From JBGPHT01 sp041484525 (GTDB lineage: Bacteria; Acidobacteriota; Terriglobia; Bryobacterales; Bryobacteraceae): a DNA stretch of 64,000 nucleotides. Shown in pieces: positions 7,054 to 15,661 of this stretch (within the stretch, counting starts at the first letter, position 1; every line of letters begins with the position of its first letter). The translations under genes and the position numbers were made by a program. The notes beneath the pieces were generated by a model. The model saw only the letters and a program-made list of their open reading frames with translations, made no database searches and was not told where the DNA came from. Location of the stretch: positions 1 through 64,000 of the forward strand of contig JBGPHT010000015.1 in NCBI GenBank assembly GCA_041484525.1, written 5' to 3'.

Positions 7054-8023
7054 GAACGCAGGGGGCCACCTGGCCGAACCAGGTGCACGGCTGGCACTCG
7101 AGGTCGGCGCGCCGCACCATGCGGCTGCCGGGCGCGAGCGCCGCCCACTTGCTCTCGCGGCCGCTGGTGAACACTCCCGTCACCGGGACGCCGTAGTAGG
7201 ACGCGATATGCAGGAATCCGCCATCCACGGTGAAAACTTCTTTCGAGCGCCGGATGACATCGCACAGGGCGCTGAAGTTTCCTTCGAACAGGTCCGCCTG
7301 TCCTGGGAAGCGCGCCAACAGGCGCCGGGCGAGCGGCCGGTCGGTCTCCGAGGAGGCGATCCGGAAGGGGGCGGTTCCGATCCACGAGCGGATGAACTCT
7401 GTCCACTCGTCTTCCGAAAAAGCGCGCGATTCCGATTGCAGGCCGCCCAATCCGACGATAGGTTTTTCGGTGGCAGCGGAAAGGCGCGGCCGCTCCGGCT
7501 CATCCGGAATGTTGTGCGCCACACCCAGCGCGGCCACCAGCAGCCGCTGAAATTCCATGGCTTCGTGCATGCGGTCGGGATCGTAGGGCACGCGGCGGTC
7601 GGCCCAACCGGCAGCGCGATTGGTCTGGAAACAGGTCAGCCGGGCGCCTCCCGCCGCAGCCAGCAGTGCGGTGGCTTGCGAGAGCCCGAAGAACTGCTCG
7701 GAGTTGATGACGGCGGTGAAGCGGCCGGCGAGTTTCCAGTGCTGCCGCAGGAGACCGTCGTCATAGCAGGCATACTCGAGGCCGAGGTGCCGGGCCCAGA
7801 TGATCGAGCGCCGCTCGATCACCCAGAAGAATTCCTTGGGATCGTAGCCGAGCTGCTCGACCGCGATGCAGAGGACGATCAGATCGCCCATGCCACCCGG
7901 CCGAAGAATCAGCGGGCGCGGATCCGGATGGCGAAACCGGAGGCAGAGCGAGCCCAGCTTCGCCACCACCACGGCGGCGGGCCAAAGCCGGCTATCAAGC
8001 GCGCGGAGCGCAAGTGTATCCAT
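6851..8023 (-). CDS. glycosyltransferase family 9 (heptosyltransferase-like)
   Basis: A 390-residue GT-B protein of the ADP-heptose:LPS heptosyltransferase family. Early motif ILRPGGMGDLIVLCIAVEQL (the 'RxGxxGDxil' loop, about 39-58), and late nucleotide-sugar site VDGGFLHIASYYGVPVTGVF followed by SKWAALAPG. In a heptose-making locus, transfer of a heptose is a natural guess, though GT9 enzymes also act on other sugars. The recognisable domain ends around residue 330 at YACKELDFEKHI. The remaining 60 or so residues overlap the next methyltransferase in another frame and look like run-on translation after loss of an original stop. Divergent from the GT39 gene across 115 bases. Confidence 0.75.
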   Translation of the reverse strand: MDTLALRALDSRLWPAAVVVAKLGSLCLRFRHPDPRPLILRPGGMGDLIVLCIAVEQLGYDPKEFFWVIERRSIIWARHLGLEYACYDDGLLRQHWKLAGRFTAVINSEQFFGLSQATALLAAAGGARLTCFQTNRAAGWADRRVPYDPDRMHEAMEFQRLLVAALGVAHNIPDEPERPRLSAATEKPIVGLGGLQSESRAFSEDEWTEFIRSWIGTAPFRIASSETDRPLARRLLARFPGQADLFEGNFSALCDVIRRSKEVFTVDGGFLHIASYYGVPVTGVFTSGRESKWAALAPGSRMVRRADLECQPCTWFGQVAPCVHDYACKELDFEKHIRAARPERRSAPHTGLLPVVRSGPSADAVPVGAPVHADRALRVLPDDVSEPASR

Positions 8024-8138
8024 GGCCGTCCCGAACCCTCAGTCTGGGGAGGGGCGCCTGGAAATGACAGATATGCAAAGGACAGGAGGCGGGTGTTAAT
8101 CCCAGTTAGTATTTTGTCGAGGGGGTTGGCATGTTAGC

Positions 8139-9743
8139 ATGGCTGCGACTCCTAAGATGAAGTTAGTAAACCGGTTTTGCAGTTTTCTCGACGCCCTGGC
8201 CGCCGTCATGGAAGCCAAGTCGGGATTCTGCGTGATCCTGGCCGCCTGGGTGTTCTTCGTGGTCACCGGAATTCGCGCGCAGCATCGGCTTTTCTGGTAC
8301 GACGAACTGCTGACGGTCAAGATCTGTGCCCTCCCCACCTTCACCGATGTGTGGGCGGCGGTGCGGGCGGGCATGGACCTCAACCCGCCGCTCCAATTCC
8401 TGGCCGTGCGAGCGTCGCAGGGGCTATTTGGTTCCGGGCATTTGGCCACACGCCTACCGGTAATCATCGGCTTCCTGGTGATGAGTCTCTGCCTATTTTT
8501 GCTTCTGAGGCGGAGGATGCCGGTTTCGCTCGCGATCGCGGGGATGATCTTCCCGTGGCTGACCGAAGCCTATCGATTTGCGCTGGATGCACGGCCGTAC
8601 GGCATCTTGCTCGGATGCGCCGGCGCGGCACTTCTCTGCTGGAGTCGAGCGGCCGAGGGTGGGCGGCGGGTGGTGTGGCTGGCAGGCCTGAGCCTCAGCC
8701 TGGCACTCGCCTTGTTGACGCATTGCTACGCCGTGCTGCTGGCTCTGCCGTTCCTGTCGGGAGAGATTGTGCGCCTGCGGGAGCGCAAACGGGCCGATTG
8801 GGGCATGTGGGCTGCTTTGGCAGCATCCGCTCTTCCGCTTGCGATCTATCCGGCAATGCTGGCGGCCAATGCGGCGCCACCAGTTCAACGGTCGTGGTTC
8901 TTTCATGTCACGCTCGGGACCGCCCCGGACACTTACCGGGAGATGCTCGAGCCGGCGTTCTGGCCGCTGGTCCTGGCAGTGCTGTTCCTCGTGACAGCCG
9001 GCCTCAGCTCCAAGCGGGCTTCATCCATGACTGAAGGATTCGCCATGCGCCCCTCCGAGCTGGCGGTAGTCATCGGGTACGCGGCTATTCCCGTATCGGC
9101 CGTGATGCTGTCGGCCGTCACGACGCACTCCTTCTCTTTACGCTATGGCTCGTGCGGCGTGATTGGAGTGGCCTGCCTGCTGGCGATGGCTGTGGCGCGC
9201 CAAGCGAATGCGGCGCGCAACGGCGCTGTGCTGGCGCTACTATTCCTTAGTTCCTTTGCCGCCGGTTTCGGGCAACAGCTCTGGACGGCGATCCATCCGG
9301 CCGAGGTTCATGCCTCGGGACCGGCTGAACTTCAGCCGGTGCGGGCGGATTCCGTTCCGGCCCACCCGCTGCTCTCCCATGCATCCGGCAATCAACTGCC
9401 GGTAGTGATCGCGAGTGGGCTGCAATTCCTCGAAATTGAGCACTACGGCGGCGATGCGCTGCTGGCGCGCACGTACTACCTGACGGATGTCGAGGCCTCG
9501 CTTAGGCGGACCGGCGCCGCCAGCTTCGACGCCACGTATCCCACGATGAAGCGCCTGTTCCACCTGCGGGCGAACGTCGTGCCTGTGGACGCATTTCTGG
9601 CTCAGCACCGGCAGTTTCTGTTGTACTCCTCCGGGTACGTCGTTGAGTGGCTGCAGCCGGAGCTGCTCGCGCGTGGATGGCAGGTGCGGCTGCTCGCAAA
9701 GCTGGGGGCAGCCGACATTACGGAAGTGACCAGGCCGCGGTAA
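8139..9743 (+). CDS. GT39-like membrane glycosyltransferase
   Basis: A 534-residue polytopic membrane protein in the PMT/ArnT (GT-C) style. After the first membrane helix it has FWYDELLTVKICALP, with the acidic pair in the first periplasmic loop that is typical of lipid-linked sugar transferases. This is followed by DLNPPLQFLAVRASQ, the usual second loop signature. About ten hydrophobic segments fill residues 30-390 and a soluble periplasmic C-terminal domain follows. It would transfer a sugar from a polyprenyl-phosphate donor to a glycan or protein outside the inner membrane. The UbiA-type enzyme nearby could provide such a donor. ATG 8157 is an alternative start. The next gene begins 18 bases on. 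Confidence 0.75.
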   Translation: MAATPKMKLVNRFCSFLDALAAVMEAKSGFCVILAAWVFFVVTGIRAQHRLFWYDELLTVKICALPTFTDVWAAVRAGMDLNPPLQFLAVRASQGLFGSGHLATRLPVIIGFLVMSLCLFLLLRRRMPVSLAIAGMIFPWLTEAYRFALDARPYGILLGCAGAALLCWSRAAEGGRRVVWLAGLSLSLALALLTHCYAVLLALPFLSGEIVRLRERKRADWGMWAALAASALPLAIYPAMLAANAAPPVQRSWFFHVTLGTAPDTYREMLEPAFWPLVLAVLFLVTAGLSSKRASSMTEGFAMRPSELAVVIGYAAIPVSAVMLSAVTTHSFSLRYGSCGVIGVACLLAMAVARQANAARNGAVLALLFLSSFAAGFGQQLWTAIHPAEVHASGPAELQPVRADSVPAHPLLSHASGNQLPVVIASGLQFLEIEHYGGDALLARTYYLTDVEASLRRTGAASFDATYPTMKRLFHLRANVVPVDAFLAQHRQFLLYSSGYVVEWLQPELLARGWQVRLLAKLGAADITEVTRPR

Positions 9744-9761
9744 GAAGGGTTGGGACTGGCA

Positions 9762-10529
9762 ATGGGTACTCTCGAACTAGCAAAACGCCTGGTTTATAGC
9801 GTGCTCTGCGGTGGTGATTACGGGCGCTACATGGCCCTGCGCTCGGCAGCCGTCCGGGGCGCGGTACGATTTGACCTCTACGAGCGCTCTGCGATCCGTT
9901 TCGTCCGCTCGTATCTCCGGCCCGGAGACGTAGCCGTGGACGTGGGAGCGAACCTCGGGGCATACACCATCACCATGGCCGAGGCAGTTGGGCGGGCAGG
10001 CAAGGTCTGGGCGTTCGAACCGATGGCCGAAGCGTTCAGTCTGCTTCGGAGGAACACCGCGCGCTTCTCACAGGTGGAATTGCACCAGATAGCGCTTTCG
10101 AATCGCATCGAGACACTGGAGATTTCAGTGCCGTTCCTGTTCGGTGACGTTCCCGAGGTATCACTGGCAGGCATAGGGGTTACGGCTGGACGCGTCCAAC
10201 GCCGCGCGATCTCGACCATGACGCTCGATGCCTACCAATCGGTGCTCGAGAGCTTGCGCTTCATAAAGGTCGATATCGAAGGCCACGAGCCGGCCTTCCT
10301 CCGAGGCGCGATTGAGACAATCAAACACTACCAGCCGCTCGTCCAGTTCGAAGCCAATACCCCAGAGGCGCTCGACGAAGTTCAGCATCTGGTTGCGGAT
10401 TCGTTCCCGTCGTACGCTATACGACAACTGGATCCGGCCGGGACGCTTTTTGCGGTGAATGGGACGCTTACGGGAAACAATTTCTATTTGGTTCCGCCGC
10501 GATTCGCCCGGGGCGATGCTAGGCGGTAG
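9762..10529 (+). CDS. FkbM-family methyltransferase
   Basis: A 255-residue protein starting at ATG 9762, preceded by GAAGGG. The upstream TTG at 9750 is less likely. FkbM family marks: DVAVDVGANLGAYTITMAEA (SAM motif I, about 51-70), WAFEPMAEAFSLLRRN, the later MTLDAYQSV and FIKVDIEGHEPAFLRGA. FkbM enzymes O-methylate sugar hydroxyls, so a cap or decoration of the glycan is likely. It lies 18 bases after the GT39-like gene on the same strand. A strong nested hairpin begins two bases after its stop. Confidence 0.85.
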   Translation: MGTLELAKRLVYSVLCGGDYGRYMALRSAAVRGAVRFDLYERSAIRFVRSYLRPGDVAVDVGANLGAYTITMAEAVGRAGKVWAFEPMAEAFSLLRRNTARFSQVELHQIALSNRIETLEISVPFLFGDVPEVSLAGIGVTAGRVQRRAISTMTLDAYQSVLESLRFIKVDIEGHEPAFLRGAIETIKHYQPLVQFEANTPEALDEVQHLVADSFPSYAIRQLDPAGTLFAVNGTLTGNNFYLVPPRFARGDARR

Positions 10530-10530
10530 A

Positions 10531-10581
10531 ACTCCGGACCTTGGGAAGCCTACCCTCTAGCGGGTATCTCCCATCCGGAGT
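10531..10581 (+). ncRNA. strong nested hairpin between FkbM and outer-membrane genes
   Basis: Three nested perfect stems are visible: ACTCCGGA (10531-10538) with TCCGGAGT (10574-10581), then TGGGA with TCCCA, then TACCC with GGGTA, around a six-base loop. That is 18 pairs with one short bulge and one internal loop. No T-run follows, so it is not a classic terminator. It may be an mRNA 3'-end stabiliser, a Rho-related stop structure, or a cis-regulatory element in the 147-base leader of the outer-membrane gene. A TTGACA hexamer at 10606-10611 lies just downstream, without a good -10. Confidence 0.4.
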
Positions 10582-10676
10582 ACGACTTGGTAAGCTTCAA
10601 GCAGCTTGACAGTGGGGGGAAGGTGGCGTCAGACTTTGATTTATAGCCCGCGCAGCCGGGTAGGAGGAGTTGGCGA

Positions 10677-11993
10677 GTGCATCTACGAACATTGGCGATA
10701 CTCGGGATGGCGCTGCCAGTCTACGCGCAGTATGCCGGCCCGGCTATTCTGAGCCGCGGCGAAGCCCCCGCGGCTATGTCCGGACCGAATATCAGTTTCC
10801 GGCCGTTCGTCGAATTCGGCGGCGTTTATGACACCGGTCTGAGCGGCGTATTGCTGAAAGAAGGCACCGAGGACCTGGCGAATACCGCGAGTTACGGTAT
10901 GACCCTCTCGGGCGGCGTGAGCGGCAGCCATCGCTGGCGTCACACTACGCTTGGCCTGGATTACCGCGCTTCCATTCAGCATTACGCGAAGCAGACCTAT
11001 TACGACTCGACCAACCAATCGATGCTGCTGGGCATCACGCACCAGATTTCGCGGCATACGACCTTGACCCTGCGCGAAAGCGGCGGTATGTTCTCGCGCG
11101 ACAACGGGTTGCTCGGGCTGTCCCAGACGGTGCCCTTCGATCCGTCCGCGAGCAATATTCCGAGCACCGACTTTTTCGACAACCGCACTATCTATCTTTC
11201 CTCGCAGGCCGACCTGTCTTACCAGAAAAGTGCGCGGCTTTCATTCAGTGCCGGCGGAGACACGTTCCTGGCGCGGCGCAGATCTTCGGCACTGTACGGC
11301 GTGCAGGGCGACACGGCCCGCGGCGACATCCAATACCGGATCTCCCGTCAGTCCACCGTCGGCGTCTCCTACAACTACACCCACTTCACATTCAACGGCC
11401 TTTTCAGCGGCACCGATTTCCACGCCGTTAATGCCACATATAGCGTCCGGATCAGCCGGAATTTCGAAATCTCCGTGTACGGAGGCATCCTGCGGGCGGA
11501 AACCAAGTTTGTTCAGAACGTGCCGGTGGATCCCATCATTACGGCGATTCTTGGAATCACCTCGTCGCCGTCGGTGATACATACGATCACGCGCATCCCC
11601 AATATCGGGGCGAGGCTCTCGCGGACGTATCGCCGCGGCGTGGTTTTCGTTTCCGGCGGCAACTCGATGACTCCCGGGAACGGTCTCTTCCTGACGTCGA
11701 CGGTCACCAATATTTCCGGGGGCTACACTTACACCGGCCTCAGGCGGTGGAGCTTCTCCTCCGGCGCCGCTTACAACCGCGCGAACTCGATCGGGCACAT
11801 TCTCGGTGGGTATTCCGATGTAACGGGATCTATCTCAATGTCGCGCCAGATCCAGCGAACGGTGCACTTGGTGGTCAGCTTCGACGCCCATCAGTACAAC
11901 AGCCCGACCTATCAGAAGTACAACCGGCTGACGTACACGGCGCGCATCGGCATCGGATTCTCGCCGGGGGACGTGCCACTGCGCATCTGGTGA
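10677..11993 (+). CDS. outer-membrane beta-barrel protein
   Basis: Start GTG 10677, preceded by a strong TAGGAGGAG ribosome site. The 438-residue product has a signal peptide (MHLRTLAILGMALPVYAQ) and then alternating polar/hydrophobic beta strands rich in Ser, Thr, Gly and Tyr. It ends in aromatic-containing strands and a terminal tryptophan (GDVPLRIW), typical of an outer-membrane barrel. Barrels of this kind in polysaccharide loci often serve export or anchoring of the chain. No polysaccharide-export (Wza) domain is visible, so the role is inferred from position. It lies between sugar-modifying genes on the same strand and has its own leader with a hairpin. Confidence 0.7.
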   Translation: MHLRTLAILGMALPVYAQYAGPAILSRGEAPAAMSGPNISFRPFVEFGGVYDTGLSGVLLKEGTEDLANTASYGMTLSGGVSGSHRWRHTTLGLDYRASIQHYAKQTYYDSTNQSMLLGITHQISRHTTLTLRESGGMFSRDNGLLGLSQTVPFDPSASNIPSTDFFDNRTIYLSSQADLSYQKSARLSFSAGGDTFLARRRSSALYGVQGDTARGDIQYRISRQSTVGVSYNYTHFTFNGLFSGTDFHAVNATYSVRISRNFEISVYGGILRAETKFVQNVPVDPIITAILGITSSPSVIHTITRIPNIGARLSRTYRRGVVFVSGGNSMTPGNGLFLTSTVTNISGGYTYTGLRRWSFSSGAAYNRANSIGHILGGYSDVTGSISMSRQIQRTVHLVVSFDAHQYNSPTYQKYNRLTYTARIGIGFSPGDVPLRIW

Positions 11994-12030
11994 GCGCCTT
12001 TCTCGCGCCTGCGCCCGCAGCCTCCCTCCG

Positions 12031-13488
12031 ATGAGCTCATCCTCCCAGGCACTGGCCGCTTCCTTTCGGGACCCCGCCGGCTGCCTCTTCGCGTACGGCG
12101 ATCGCATTCTGCGGATGGTGACCCCGGCCGGACTGCCGGACCTCGCCCTGTTCCTGGAATCCCAGACGGCGCGGAAGCATCTGGCGGCCGGGTCGGTGAC
12201 CGGCACGCGCTTGCTCGAAGACGCGGAGATGCAGGACCTTCTGGCGGATCCCCGCCTGCCCGAATCGTGCCGCCCGTTGGAGGGCGGAATCATCCTCGAG
12301 CACGAGCGCATTTCGTTTCCCAGCTTCCCTTGTGAGTGGCCTCCCGAGATGCTGCACGCCGCGGGAGTGCTGACGCTCGACCTGGCGGCCAGCCTGTTGA
12401 ATGACGGTTTGGGTTTGAAAGACGCCACTCCTTACAACGTTCTCTTCCGCGGGCCGCAGCCGGTGTTTATCGACGTACTCTCCTTCGAACGTCGCGATCC
12501 GGGCGATTCCACCTGGCTGCCCTACGCGCAATTTGTGCGGACGTTTCTGCTGCCGCTGCTGGCCAACCGGTATTTCGGGATCGCGATCGATCAGATTCTG
12601 ACCACGCGCCGCGACGGTCTCGAGCCGGAGGAAGTCTACCGCTGGCTGAAGCCGCTGCAGAAGATCCGGCCGCCGTTTCTCTCGCTGGTGTCGATGCCGA
12701 AATGGCTCGGGGCCAGGCACAAGCAGGACGACAACAGCATCTACCGGAAGCGGCCGTCGCAGGATCCGGAGCGCGCCCGCTTCGTTCTGGGCATGCTGCT
12801 GAAGGGCCTGCGGCGTACCCTCGGACGGCTGGCGCCGCCGGCGGGAAAGCAATCCACGTGGTCCGATTACATGACCTCGAACAACAATTACACGGCGGAG
12901 CACTTTGCGGCCAAGCAGTCCTTCGTGCGCCAGGCCGTGGAAGAGTTCCGGCCGAAGCGGGTGCTCGACGTGGGATGCAACACGGGCCATTTCAGCGCGA
13001 TCGCGGCCCGCGCCGGAGCGGAAGTGGTGGCGCTCGATTACGACCCGGTGGTGCTTGGCGACGTGTGGCGCAATGCGCGCGCCGAACGGCTCAACATTTT
13101 GCCGTTGGCGGTAAACCTCACGCGTCCGACCCCCGGTATCGGATGGCGCAACCGGGAGAACGCATCGTTTCTCGATCGCGCCCGGGGCCACTTCGACGCC
13201 ACGCTGATGTTAGCGGTGATCCACCACATGCTGGTCACCGAACGGGTGCCGCTGGTCGAGATCGTGGACCTGGCCGCGGAGCTGACGAACCGGATCCTGA
13301 TTATCGAGTTTATTGCGCCGGATGATTCGATGTTTCGCCGGCTGACCCGCGGTCGTGAGGAACTGCACCGGAACCTGACGGCGGCGATGTTCGAATCGGT
13401 TTGCTCCCGCCGTTTCGAGATTGTCCGGACACAGCATCTGGAAGGTACGAGCCGATGGCTGTATTTGCTGGCTAAGAAGACTGGGTAG
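12031..13488 (+). CDS. NoeA-like two-part protein: kinase-loop-like N-terminus plus SAM methyltransferase
   Basis: A 485-residue protein. The C-terminal half is a class I methyltransferase: RVLDVGCNTGHFSAIAARAG (about 310-329), VVALDYDP, then LMLAVIHHMLVTERVPL. The N-terminal half contains LKDATPYNVLFRGPQPVFID and LSFERRD, which resemble a protein-kinase/APH catalytic loop and metal site ('D-x4-N...D'). The same layout is known from proteins annotated as nodulation protein NoeA-like methyltransferases. Whether the N-terminal half phosphorylates, binds or only scaffolds is not known. Start ATG 12031, 37 bases after the barrel gene, so it is probably co-transcribed. Probably a glycan-modifying enzyme. 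Confidence 0.7.
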   Translation: MSSSSQALAASFRDPAGCLFAYGDRILRMVTPAGLPDLALFLESQTARKHLAAGSVTGTRLLEDAEMQDLLADPRLPESCRPLEGGIILEHERISFPSFPCEWPPEMLHAAGVLTLDLAASLLNDGLGLKDATPYNVLFRGPQPVFIDVLSFERRDPGDSTWLPYAQFVRTFLLPLLANRYFGIAIDQILTTRRDGLEPEEVYRWLKPLQKIRPPFLSLVSMPKWLGARHKQDDNSIYRKRPSQDPERARFVLGMLLKGLRRTLGRLAPPAGKQSTWSDYMTSNNNYTAEHFAAKQSFVRQAVEEFRPKRVLDVGCNTGHFSAIAARAGAEVVALDYDPVVLGDVWRNARAERLNILPLAVNLTRPTPGIGWRNRENASFLDRARGHFDATLMLAVIHHMLVTERVPLVEIVDLAAELTNRILIIEFIAPDDSMFRRLTRGREELHRNLTAAMFESVCSRRFEIVRTQHLEGTSRWLYLLAKKTG

Positions 13489-13528
13489 GTCGGCCCGATC
13501 AGGCAGCCAGGATGCTTGGCCTCTTACC

Positions 13529-14278
13529 CTAGTGCTTAGTGGCGAAGATGTACGAGCGGTACTTCCGATGCTGCGCTCCAGCCGCGCCGAACGTTACGAT
13601 TTCGATTCGCTGAAAACCGATTTCGCCAAGAGTCCGGTATACCCATGCCGCGCTATAGCCAATGCTGGTCATGAAGGGACGTTGCCTGCCGAAACGAATC
13701 GCCATCCGCTGCACGGCATCCTTTGCGCCAATGTATTTCCTGTACGCCGTGTAAACGAGTTCAAACAGGGGCGGTGAAGCCGGCCAGTCGTGAATTGGCA
13801 AATGGATCATGATCGTCCCCCCTGTGGCCAACACGCGAAAAAGCTCACGGAAGTTTTGGGCGGCATCCTTCATTGTGGGGAAGTGCTGGAACACGTCCGT
13901 TGAGAACGCCGCCGATACAGAGTTATCTGTCAGCGGAATCGCGTGGCCATCCGTCAGATAGAACTCGGCGGCGCCAACGTGCCTCCTGGCATACTCGATC
14001 ATCTCTGGCGAGACGTCCACCGCGTACACCTTAGCGAACGCCTGGGAGAGTTGCTTGGTTATGCGCCCGGCGCCGCAGCCGATCTCCAGGCACGATCCTG
14101 TGGATAGCCCATAGCGCCGCCAAAAGGGCTCCAGTTCTTCCCAAGAGCGCTTTCCGTGATCATAGAATTCCTCATCCGTCCACGGTGCTGCGCCCCGTTT
14201 GGATTTTCCTTCCCACGAAGAGACACCGTAGAGGGGGTCCACCTTTCCCCATGTTTGCCACTCAAGATTAGAGCGCAT
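13529..14278 (-). CDS. class I SAM-dependent methyltransferase
   Basis: A 249-residue methyltransferase. SAM site CLEIGCGAGRITKQLSQAF (about 63-81), strand-2 acidic residue in VYAVDVSPEMIEYARRH, and post-motif block AAFSTDVFQHFPTMKDA. The N-terminus (WGKVDPLYGVSSW) resembles small stand-alone methyltransferases found in glycan loci. Base composition looks less GC-rich than its neighbours, with more A/T third positions, which hints at separate acquisition. It is convergent with the NoeA-like gene, 40 bases apart. The 79 bases upstream to the next minus-strand gene hold no obvious promoter. Confidence 0.75.
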   Translation of the reverse strand: MRSNLEWQTWGKVDPLYGVSSWEGKSKRGAAPWTDEEFYDHGKRSWEELEPFWRRYGLSTGSCLEIGCGAGRITKQLSQAFAKVYAVDVSPEMIEYARRHVGAAEFYLTDGHAIPLTDNSVSAAFSTDVFQHFPTMKDAAQNFRELFRVLATGGTIMIHLPIHDWPASPPLFELVYTAYRKYIGAKDAVQRMAIRFGRQRPFMTSIGYSAAWVYRTLGEIGFQRIEIVTFGAAGAQHRKYRSYIFATKH

Positions 14279-14357
14279 TAAGCCCTTCCCTATTTCCTCG
14301 CCAAGGCAGATCGCTGAATCCGTCAGCCATTTTCCAATTGTAGCTGCCTGCGTTGCT

Positions 14358-15539
14358 CTAGTGCCCGCCGGGACTATCCGCGGTCACTTTCGAAACGGCC
14401 GCGGGCGGGCGGCCGCCGGCGACGTAGCGCGGGATTACCCAATCCAGGAACTTGCTCGGGTCGCCCTGCTGGCCGGCGACGGCGGCTCGCACCAGGTTGT
14501 AAGCCTCGCGCGCGGTGATGTAGTGGAGAACGTAGCGTTGGCCGTCGTTGTAGCGCGACTCCATGTAGGTCAGTACACGGTCGAACGGCGCGCCCAGCAC
14601 ATCGTCGACGTCGATATCGGTGCTGGCCTCGTGGCCATGCACCTTGACGAACACCCATTCGGGCCGGCCTTCCACGTGGACGTTGGCGTCGATCCATGCA
14701 TCCACGCGCTTCTCGCTCAGCGGAACGGCGTGATGCACGTCGCCGTCCTCGACGTCCCAGAAAAGATGTTTCGCATTCCGCGACGGTACGATCTGCAGCG
14801 GGCCCTCGAACAGCATGAGGTCCCCCACCGGTTCCTGTCCCACGCGCACGCGCGTGCCCTTGTCATAGGATTTGGGGCCATCGTCATCCGTGGCTTCAAA
14901 GATCGCGTTCGCCAGGGAAGGCTGCGCCGCCTGCCAGAGGGCGGGGAAAGTGAAATCCGCGAAGCAGCCCAGCTCGCGCAGAATCTTCAACTCGTGGTTG
15001 GCGCCGCACATGCCCGGGACGCTGTTATCGAGCGCCCAATTCCCGTGGATGAAGGCGAAGCGCGTGTCGCCCTGAACCGTCTTCAGAAAACCGTACCGCT
15101 GAAAATCGGCGATGGCGCGCGCGAACTTCGCCCGCGCTGAATCGTCGGTGTCATTGAAATGGTGGTAGTGAAGCTCCACTTCGCCGTAACCGCCCGCCAC
15201 GAGATTCTTCAGAGCGGCCATGTTTTCCTCGTCCGGCTGCTCCCCGGGATAGAACCACGTGTGCTGCACGGGACGGCCGGCGCTGTCGCGATGGCGATCG
15301 GCAAGTTTCGGATACTCCTGCTCCCAGCGGTGCGTGCGATAGTGATGGCTGGCCGGCTCGAAATGGTCGGTGAAGTAGAAGAAGATATGCACCGGCCCCT
15401 GCGGCGTTTCTCGCGCGCGCATCGACTGGCGCAGGTAGTCCGGCAGCCAGATGTAATACATGCGGTTTTGGATCCGGTAACCGGCCGCGGCAGCGTAGAT
15501 CGCCGCCACCGCCAGGATCAACCACGCGAGGCGGCGCAT
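14358..15539 (-). CDS. membrane-anchored deacetylase-fold protein
   Basis: A 393-residue protein from ATG 15539, where a membrane anchor begins (MRRLAWLILAVAAIYAAAAG). The frame is open back to 15614, but that extension lacks signal character. The soluble part has a polysaccharide-deacetylase/GH-deacetylase-like pattern: FFYFTDHFEP (about 52-61) as a possible metal site, VELHYHHFNDTDD as a His-rich metal motif, FIHGNWALDNS, and WVFVKVHGHEAS near the end. These His/Asp clusters suggest a metal-dependent hydrolase acting on a glycan outside the inner membrane, for example de-N-acetylation. I cannot name a characterised family member. Its 5' end is divergent from a pair of GT4 genes. Confidence 0.6.
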   Translation of the reverse strand: MRRLAWLILAVAAIYAAAAGYRIQNRMYYIWLPDYLRQSMRARETPQGPVHIFFYFTDHFEPASHHYRTHRWEQEYPKLADRHRDSAGRPVQHTWFYPGEQPDEENMAALKNLVAGGYGEVELHYHHFNDTDDSARAKFARAIADFQRYGFLKTVQGDTRFAFIHGNWALDNSVPGMCGANHELKILRELGCFADFTFPALWQAAQPSLANAIFEATDDDGPKSYDKGTRVRVGQEPVGDLMLFEGPLQIVPSRNAKHLFWDVEDGDVHHAVPLSEKRVDAWIDANVHVEGRPEWVFVKVHGHEASTDIDVDDVLGAPFDRVLTYMESRYNDGQRYVLHYITAREAYNLVRAAVAGQQGDPSKFLDWVIPRYVAGGRPPAAVSKVTADSPGGH

Positions 15540-15661
15540 CAACAAAGATTGTAACCGTACGCGAGCGCCGATTTCGGTTTGCCCGGCTCGGCACTGTACG
15601 ATAACATGGCCCAAGTGGGCTCAATCGTCCATTCTCGATCGGCCAGAACCTCTACGCTGCG

